This document shows positions 29,915-34,856 of a DNA stretch of 34,856 nucleotides, piece after piece. The stretch comes from Candidatus Pacearchaeota archaeon (GTDB lineage: Archaea > Nanobdellota > Nanobdellia > Pacearchaeales > UBA284). A program made the translations under genes and the position numbers. Position 1 is the stretch's first letter. Each line of letters starts with the position of its first letter. Location: NCBI GenBank assembly GCA_026395795.1, contig JAPLYB010000035.1, positions 1 through 34,856 on the forward strand, read 5' to 3'. The notes beneath the pieces are model-generated. The model worked only from the letters and a program-made list of their open reading frames with translations. It had not been told where the DNA came from and did not search any database.

Positions 29915-31039
29915 TTAGCTCATCGGAACTATGTCTTCATCTCTTAATTCTTTAATGGAAATAAGCTGAGAAGTTCCGTCCTCAAAATTTCCTGAGTCAG
30001 TTTCAGCTTTATATTCTTTAAGCCCTTCTTTTTCTGCATCAAAAAAATCATAATTCTGAATCATTGTTGCTTCTAAACAGTCGATGATCTTGCCATCTGG
30101 TGAAATGTCCCAACATACAAATGCGTGACCAGGAAGAAGGACGATATAAGGGTTTATGCCTGCTGATTCCAGCGCAGATGAGAATAATACTGCGCCTTCT
30201 ATACAGTTGGCAGATGCTAAATCAATTGTTTCCTTAGGCAATTTAACTCTTTGAGATGCTTCTTCATGTGAAGAATATGCTATTGGTGTGTTTATGTAAA
30301 TAATATCATACTGCTCTTTGAGTGCAGTATAAATTGCACCAACTTGAAGATCAGTGTATGTCTGCCAATCCTCGTCTGTTTCACAGTCAGAACATTGATA
30401 TCCAGTCATCACTCTGTCTGGATGATATTCTGCACTTATTCTGATTAACTGGTCAATTTCTTCTATGTGCGGAGTTACCCAAGCACCAATCAAGTAAGAA
30501 GTGTCTATAAATTCTTCATCTTCTTCAAATCCCCAAATCATTGTGTCTTTTGAGTATAATTTTATAGGAATGGTTTCTTCATCAACACTTGTATTGCCAA
30601 CAGCCACTTTGAAATATAAATTCGCATTAGTGATCTCATTAATCTGTACAGAGGGTTTTAACAGGGGATGTTGAGAAAACACTGTTGACTCATGAGGCTG
30701 GAGCACTAAGATGTCCTTTGCTTGAGAGGTGTAATCCTGAATCTCAGAAACAAATGTCACTGTTATAGGCTTGTCCCCTTTATTTGTCAGATTGTACTCC
30801 AGCAACTGGAGATTTAAGTTAGGATATTGATTATAGACCCCGCTCATGATTGAAGGGAGGTATGTTGTTTCAAGTTCGGGAATATTTCCATCGTTTGTGT
30901 CATCAGGTGATCCAAATATGATTGCTAGAACAAATATCAAGACAATTGCAAGAAAAAAACCAGAGACTACCCATGCCCAAATAGGCCACTTCTTTTTTTT
31001 CTTCTGTCCACTATTCTCTCTCTTTCCCCTCTTTTGCAT
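29915..31039 (-). CDS. Membrane-anchored transglutaminase-like protein
   Basis: Starts with a basic cytosolic segment (MQKRGKRENSGQKKKKK), a transmembrane helix (18-42), then a beta domain and a C-terminal transglutaminase-like fold. The catalytic triad is ANCIEGAVLF (Cys279), PGHAFVCWD (His305) and IIDCLEATMI (Asp320/Glu323). It faces outside the cell and probably cleaves or cross-links proteins or peptides. TATA TTTAAA (31063-31068) is 26 nt before the ATG, inside the end of acdA, so it has its own promoter. The two membrane genes downstream are likely partners. Confidence 0.85.
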   Translation of the reverse strand: MQKRGKRENSGQKKKKKWPIWAWVVSGFFLAIVLIFVLAIIFGSPDDTNDGNIPELETTYLPSIMSGVYNQYPNLNLQLLEYNLTNKGDKPITVTFVSEIQDYTSQAKDILVLQPHESTVFSQHPLLKPSVQINEITNANLYFKVAVGNTSVDEETIPIKLYSKDTMIWGFEEDEEFIDTSYLIGAWVTPHIEEIDQLIRISAEYHPDRVMTGYQCSDCETDEDWQTYTDLQVGAIYTALKEQYDIIYINTPIAYSSHEEASQRVKLPKETIDLASANCIEGAVLFSSALESAGINPYIVLLPGHAFVCWDISPDGKIIDCLEATMIQNYDFFDAEKEGLKEYKAETDSGNFEDGTSQLISIKELRDEDIVPMS

Positions 31040-31063
31040 GTTTTTATTATACTTTCTCAGTTT

Positions 31064-32521
31064 TTAAATTTTCTTAATTTTCTCTAATACTTTGCCCATT
31101 GCTCTTGCAGCTTGTTCTGGAAATTCAAAACAAACAACACCCTTATCAGCAAGTTTTTCAGTTATGTTCGTGTAATTTCCGTAACTGCTTCTTGATGTAA
31201 CAACAACAATCGGTTTTTTCTTTGATTGATCTATCTCTGAAAGTACATCAACAATATCTTCTGTTAAAAAAGGAGTTTGATACAGCAACACAATCATAAT
31301 CATGTCAATATTGTTCTCGTTTAATAGTATAGAAGCTGCAGTTTTGTATCTTTCATTTGTCGTGTCTCCTAGAAGATCAATGGGATTTTTGATGCTTATT
31401 CCTGGAAGATTTTTTTCAAGTGTTTTTTTTGTATTTGAAGACAATTCTGCCATCGTCATATCATTCTTTATTACATTATCCGTGCTTATTATCCCATATC
31501 CCCCGCCGTTAGTTATAATCTGAATCCTTTTTCCATTTATTTTGTATTTGTCATTTAAGATTTTTTCAAAAAGTTTTGCAACACTGAACAGATCTTCTAG
31601 CATATCAACTTGAACAAGGCCTGTTTGTTTGAAGATTCCTTGATAAATCTGAGCATCTCCTGCTAAAGATCCTGTGTGAGATAAAGTGGCTTTGTTTCCC
31701 TGTTCAGTAACTCCCCCCTTAAACACAACAATCGGCTTTATTTTAGAAACTCTTTTTGCAATCTCGATAAATCTTTTTCCATTTCTGACCTGCTCTATGT
31801 ACATGCAAATAACTTTTGTGTTTTCATCTTCTGCAAGGTACTCTAAAAAATCACATTCATTCAAATTGACTGCATTCCCATAACTAATGAATTTTGAGAT
31901 TCCGTATTTTCTTTCAGCAGCCATATCAAGCAGCGTCGCTCCTAGCGCGCCTGATTGTGAGATAAATGAAATTCCCCCCTGTTCAGGTCGTTTTACTTTC
32001 TGTTTAGGTAAGAAGATTCCATCCAATTCATTGTATGAATCATAAATTCCAAGACAGTTCGGTCCGATTGCCGCTATTCCATATTTGTCAAGAGCATCTT
32101 TAAGTTTCTTGCTTAGTTCTGTTTTTCCAATTTCATCAAATCCAGAACTGATAATAACAACTCTTGGAATCCTTTTCTTTCCGCATTCAATAACAACTTG
32201 CGGAACAAAATCATTTTTAACAGCAATAACAGCGAGGTCAATTTTGTCTTCTATCTCCATAACGCTTTTATAACATTTTAATCTCATGATTTCGTCTGCA
32301 TTAGGATTGACAGGATAGACTGTCTTATTCACCATCAAGTTCCTTAAAATGATGTGTCCAATTTTATTCGGTTCTCTTGCAGCGCCTATAACCGCAATGT
32401 TTTGTGCTGTGAAGAATCCATCAATCTTCTTTTTACCAGCACTGCTGGAACCAGCAGTTCTTTTTATCACATCTTTCTTAATTTCTTTCTTAACAATCTT
32501 TTTAATTATTCTTTTTGCCAT
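31064..32521 (-). CDS. acdA: ADP-forming acetyl-CoA synthetase, alpha subunit
   Basis: Makes ATP from acetyl-CoA and Pi with release of acetate, the main fermentative ATP step in many archaea. Core: FFTAQNIAVIGAAREPNKIG, AAIGPNCLGIYDS, ISFISQSGALGATLLDMAAE, ISYGNAVNLNECDFLEYLAED and LSHTGSLAGD. The start is the ATG at 32521 (MAKRIIKKIVKKE), 7 bp after the beta stop; the larger open frame to 32578 overlaps the beta gene. It has a Lys-rich N-terminal stretch. It acts with the beta subunit encoded next to it. Confidence 0.93.
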   Translation of the reverse strand: MAKRIIKKIVKKEIKKDVIKRTAGSSSAGKKKIDGFFTAQNIAVIGAAREPNKIGHIILRNLMVNKTVYPVNPNADEIMRLKCYKSVMEIEDKIDLAVIAVKNDFVPQVVIECGKKRIPRVVIISSGFDEIGKTELSKKLKDALDKYGIAAIGPNCLGIYDSYNELDGIFLPKQKVKRPEQGGISFISQSGALGATLLDMAAERKYGISKFISYGNAVNLNECDFLEYLAEDENTKVICMYIEQVRNGKRFIEIAKRVSKIKPIVVFKGGVTEQGNKATLSHTGSLAGDAQIYQGIFKQTGLVQVDMLEDLFSVAKLFEKILNDKYKINGKRIQIITNGGGYGIISTDNVIKNDMTMAELSSNTKKTLEKNLPGISIKNPIDLLGDTTNERYKTAASILLNENNIDMIMIVLLYQTPFLTEDIVDVLSEIDQSKKKPIVVVTSRSSYGNYTNITEKLADKGVVCFEFPEQAARAMGKVLEKIKKI

Positions 32522-32528
32522 TCTTTCT

Positions 32529-33260
32529 TCATCCTTCAAACACAATTCTCGCGTCAACAACTTTTCCATCATGCTCATTTAATATGAAAGGATTAATATC
32601 AAGCTCTTCTATCTTCATGCCTTCTTTCGTCAAAGGAAGTTTGCTCACCGTAACAAGTGTTTTTTTCAACACATCGAGATCGTATTTCTTTCCTCTTGCT
32701 CCAAGCAATATTTTTTTTGATTTTAATTCATCGATCATACTTTCTGCATCTTCCATTGTAATCGGGCATGCTCTGAATGAAATATCTTTTAAAATTTCAA
32801 CAAAAATTCCTCCGATTCCAAATGCAAGAACGTGTCCAAACACATCGTCCTTTTTTATTCCGATTATTAATTCCTGCCCACTGACAAGCTCTTCAATCAT
32901 AAATTCCCTTGCTTTGAATTTGTCAGCTGTTTTTATCATACTAGAAAGTGCAGAAAAAAATTGGCTTTTATCTTGCACAAGTTTTACCGCACCTACATCT
33001 GTTTTATGAACGATATTATCAGAAACAATCTTTACAGCAGCACAAAAGTTGAATGTTTCCAGTTTCTTGGCATATTTTGCATAAATCTTTTCATTAATCT
33101 TCTTGCCTTCAATCATACCTTTTGCATCTTTCAGATCAATCATAAAGTTTCGGGGAATAGTCAAAGAAGGAGCATATTCTTTCAAAAATTCTTTTGCTCT
33201 ATATTCTGGAAAGACGATTCTAGAGTCACATCTCTTCCCTCTTTTTTCATCTCTTTGCAT
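32529..33260 (-). CDS. acdB: ADP-forming acetyl-CoA synthetase, beta subunit
   Basis: ATP-grasp subunit. VFPEYRAKEFLKEYAPS, AAVKIVSDNIVHKTDVGAVK (with the active-site His), REFMIEELVSGQELIIGIKK, FGIGGIFVEILKDISF and IEELDINPFILNEHDG are typical. The 243 aa suit the separate beta form. It is the first gene of the acdBA pair. TATA ATAAAA on the minus strand lies 26 nt upstream of the ATG, giving a leaderless start. disA is divergent on the other side. Confidence 0.93.
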   Translation of the reverse strand: MQRDEKRGKRCDSRIVFPEYRAKEFLKEYAPSLTIPRNFMIDLKDAKGMIEGKKINEKIYAKYAKKLETFNFCAAVKIVSDNIVHKTDVGAVKLVQDKSQFFSALSSMIKTADKFKAREFMIEELVSGQELIIGIKKDDVFGHVLAFGIGGIFVEILKDISFRACPITMEDAESMIDELKSKKILLGARGKKYDLDVLKKTLVTVSKLPLTKEGMKIEELDINPFILNEHDGKVVDARIVFEG

Positions 33261-33408
33261 GTTATACCCAAAATAATTAAGGTTTTATACTTTTCTATAT
33301 TTCTAATATTTTACATAAAATTATAAATACAACCTTATCCTAAAAGTTAAAGAGTTAAATTTATATTACTGTAAAAAAACACAAAAAAAGAGCAAAAAGG
33401 AGTGAAAT

Positions 33409-34668
33409 ATGTCTGATTTTAAGGATTTTAAAGAAATTATAGAAAAAGAGAGAAAAGAGAATAAAGAAGAGGGTAATAAAGAAGATAATGGGAATAACAA
33501 AGAGTCTCAGACAGTTATTCCTGCAGGTGTTTTCAAACCCCATCTGGATCTTTCAAACCTTTCTAAGATAGCCTTACCTGGATTAAACATATCCAACTCA
33601 GCAAGTTTAACAGATCTTGATAAAAAAACAATTGTCATTCAAACAAAAGAATTCTCAGATATCCTGAAAATGATTTCTTTTGGAACGCCATTAAGAAGCG
33701 CAATAGAAAAAATAGCAAAAGCAAGAACAGGGGCATTAATAGTGGTGGGAAATGAGGATGTCCTTAAACTCATTAAAGGGGGGTTTTACATTGATTGCAA
33801 GTTCACCCCAAACAGGGTTGCAGAGCTGGCAAAGATGGATGGAGCAATAATACTAAATAATAAACTATCAAGAATCTTATATGCTGCAACATTGCTTGTT
33901 CCAGACCCAGAGATAAAGACAACTGAAACAGGTTCGAGGCATCAATGTGCAGAAAGAACAGCCAAACAAACAAACCAACTGGTCATAGCAGTATCACAAA
34001 GAACAGGGAACTTGACAGTGTATTATGGAAATGTCCGATATCAGCTAAAACAATTAGAAGACCTTCTTTCAAGAACAAGAGCCACCCTGAATAATTTAGA
34101 AAAATATAGAAAAGTGGTTGACAATCTGGTTTCAAAACTCAATATGCTTGAGATAATGGGTTTCACAGAGATATATGATGTAACACTGATAATTCAACGT
34201 ATGGAGATTGTGTTAAGAATTGAAAAAGAGATAAGGAGGTATATACTTGAGTTAGGAAAAGAAGCAGGCTTTTTGGAGATGGAATTTAAAGAACTCATAA
34301 AAGACGTTGAAAAAGAGTATCTTCATATCATCAGAGATTATAAAAATAAGACTTCTGCAAAAAGAATCAGAAAATATCTCTCAGAATTTTCTTATGATTC
34401 TCTTCTAGATTTAAACAACATCTCAAAAATCTTGGGATATAGCGCAACTAGTGAGAAAATATCTGCAAAAGGTTACAGGCTTCTTTCTAGATTAAAGTCA
34501 CTTTCCCCAGTTAAAATAGAACTTTTGCTAAAGAAGTTCACATTACGAGAGATTTTTGATATGAATGCTGAAAAACTCGAAAGACAAGGTGGAATTGACA
34601 AAAAAGAAGCAACTGTCATAGTGGAAGAGATAAAAAAACTCAAGAATGAATTAATTTCTAAGTTATAA
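33409..34668 (+). CDS. disA: DisA-type diadenylate cyclase (c-di-AMP synthase)
   Basis: Makes c-di-AMP from ATP and binds branched DNA via a C-terminal helix-hairpin-helix domain. The DAC domain holds LAKMDGAIILNNKLSRILYA (DGA at 144-146) and TTETGSRHQCAERTAKQTNQ, where the family RHR motif reads RHQ (177-179). The rest follows DisA: LVIAVSQRTGNLTVYYGNVR, a helical linker, and a C-terminal RLLSRLKSLSPVKIELLLKK. A Lys/Glu-rich N-terminal extension of about 80 residues precedes it. At 419 aa it is longer than the usual 350-360. AAGGAG (33397) is a strong ribosome site. Archaeal cyclases are usually DacZ, so DisA here is notable. Confidence 0.92.
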   Translation: MSDFKDFKEIIEKERKENKEEGNKEDNGNNKESQTVIPAGVFKPHLDLSNLSKIALPGLNISNSASLTDLDKKTIVIQTKEFSDILKMISFGTPLRSAIEKIAKARTGALIVVGNEDVLKLIKGGFYIDCKFTPNRVAELAKMDGAIILNNKLSRILYAATLLVPDPEIKTTETGSRHQCAERTAKQTNQLVIAVSQRTGNLTVYYGNVRYQLKQLEDLLSRTRATLNNLEKYRKVVDNLVSKLNMLEIMGFTEIYDVTLIIQRMEIVLRIEKEIRRYILELGKEAGFLEMEFKELIKDVEKEYLHIIRDYKNKTSAKRIRKYLSEFSYDSLLDLNNISKILGYSATSEKISAKGYRLLSRLKSLSPVKIELLLKKFTLREIFDMNAEKLERQGGIDKKEATVIVEEIKKLKNELISKL

Positions 34669-34715
34669 TCCTGAGAGGAGATATTTTAACATAAGATTAA
34701 GATGATCTATCCCTA

Positions 34716-34856
34716 TGTTAAGTAAACCTTAATACTTAACATAAAGATTTGCAGGAAAATCTTTAATTCCGTTGTTAAATCTCTCTTCATTGAACCATTT
34801 CACCCATTTATCAATTTCTTCGTTTTTCAAAAGCTTGTGAAAGATTGTGATTATAT
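34716..34856 (-). mobile_element. IS 3' end, right contig terminus (copy 2 of terminal inverted repeat)
   Basis: Exact reverse complement of bases 1-141. It holds the same transposase tail on the minus strand and the same IS outer end. The repeat faces the left copy, so the chromosome segment lies between two IS copies in opposite orientation, unless the ends are an assembly artefact. Confidence 0.75.
34729..34854 (-). CDS. Probable transposase, C-terminal fragment (5' end outside window)
   Basis: Same 41 codons as at 3-128, ending NLYVKY and stop. It reads from the right edge towards the window. The N-terminal part and the catalytic residues are not in the window. Confidence 0.5.
   Translation of the reverse strand: MITIFHKLLKNEEIDKWVKWFNEERFNNGIKDFPANLYVKY

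Noticed and set aside
1-34856. Linear virus or plasmid with terminal inverted repeats
   Set aside because: Gene content is chromosomal (ribosomal proteins, RNA polymerase subunits, tRNA), the repeat encodes a transposase tail, and its length equals an assembler k-mer.

Overview
This AT-rich window is archaeal chromosome, most likely from a small-genome DPANN lineage (Woesearchaeota or Pacearchaeota type). It carries archaeal eS24, eS31 (S27ae) and eL15, Rpo7 (RpoE'), Spt4 (RpoE''), TFE-alpha, NreA, a DUF2683/RelE pair, an ADP-forming acetyl-CoA synthetase and a tRNA-Gly. TATA boxes lie about 26 nt upstream of many start codons, so many transcripts look leaderless. Lineage is inferred from gene content only.

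Layout. Both window ends carry the same 141-bp sequence in inverted orientation. It encodes the last 41 residues of a probable transposase, so the window seems to be a whole contig ending in two copies of one IS. 0.2-3.4 kb: three exported or membrane-anchored proteins, one with a type IX-like sorting tail. 3.6-4.4 kb: an AbiEii-like nucleotidyltransferase with a 52-aa partner. 4.5-9.0 kb: ScpA, type I IPP isomerase, and divergently a tight operon of radical SAM protein, Nudix hydrolase, isoprenyl diphosphate synthase and dTMP-kinase-like protein. About 9.17-9.44 kb: a candidate structured RNA. 9.5-11.9 kb: information-processing cluster (eS31, eS24, Spt4, Rpo7, PIN protein). 12-14 kb: DUF2683/RelE module, degenerate nucleotidyltransferase, ScpB, MazG-like protein, tRNA-Gly(GCC). 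14-20.4 kb: CYTH protein, dCMP deaminase, second MazG-like protein, coiled-coil proteins, TFE, rhomboid, HIT-like protein. 20.4-25.3 kb: NreA, two paralogues of an unrecognised family, MFS transporter, eL15, zinc ribbon. 25.4-28.1 kb: a phosphoesterase gene interrupted by a palindromic element, an AAA/DUF4143 ATPase behind a double operator, a DJ-1/PfpI protein. 28.3-31 kb: a membrane/exported trio including a transglutaminase-like protein. 31-33.3 kb: AcdA and AcdB. 33.4-34.7 kb: a DisA-type diadenylate cyclase.

How the genes fit together. Transcription and translation: Rpo7, Spt4, TFE, eS24, eS31, eL15. Chromosome organisation and repair: ScpA, ScpB, NreA, DisA. Isoprenoid supply: Idi and a prenyl synthase. 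Nucleotide supply and clean-up: dCMP deaminase, dTMP-kinase-like protein, MazG and Nudix. Fermentative ATP: AcdA/AcdB.

The most unusual feature is a dispersed family of multi-hairpin palindromic elements, at least six in this window. They are usually bounded by GCTA/TAGC, are built of short A/T-rich hairpins with the stem AAAATC-TTCT-GATTTT or covarying versions, and are joined by GCATGC-, GGCACAC- or GGCGTGCC-like linkers. One splits a calcineurin-like phosphoesterase gene, and several lie just upstream of start codons.
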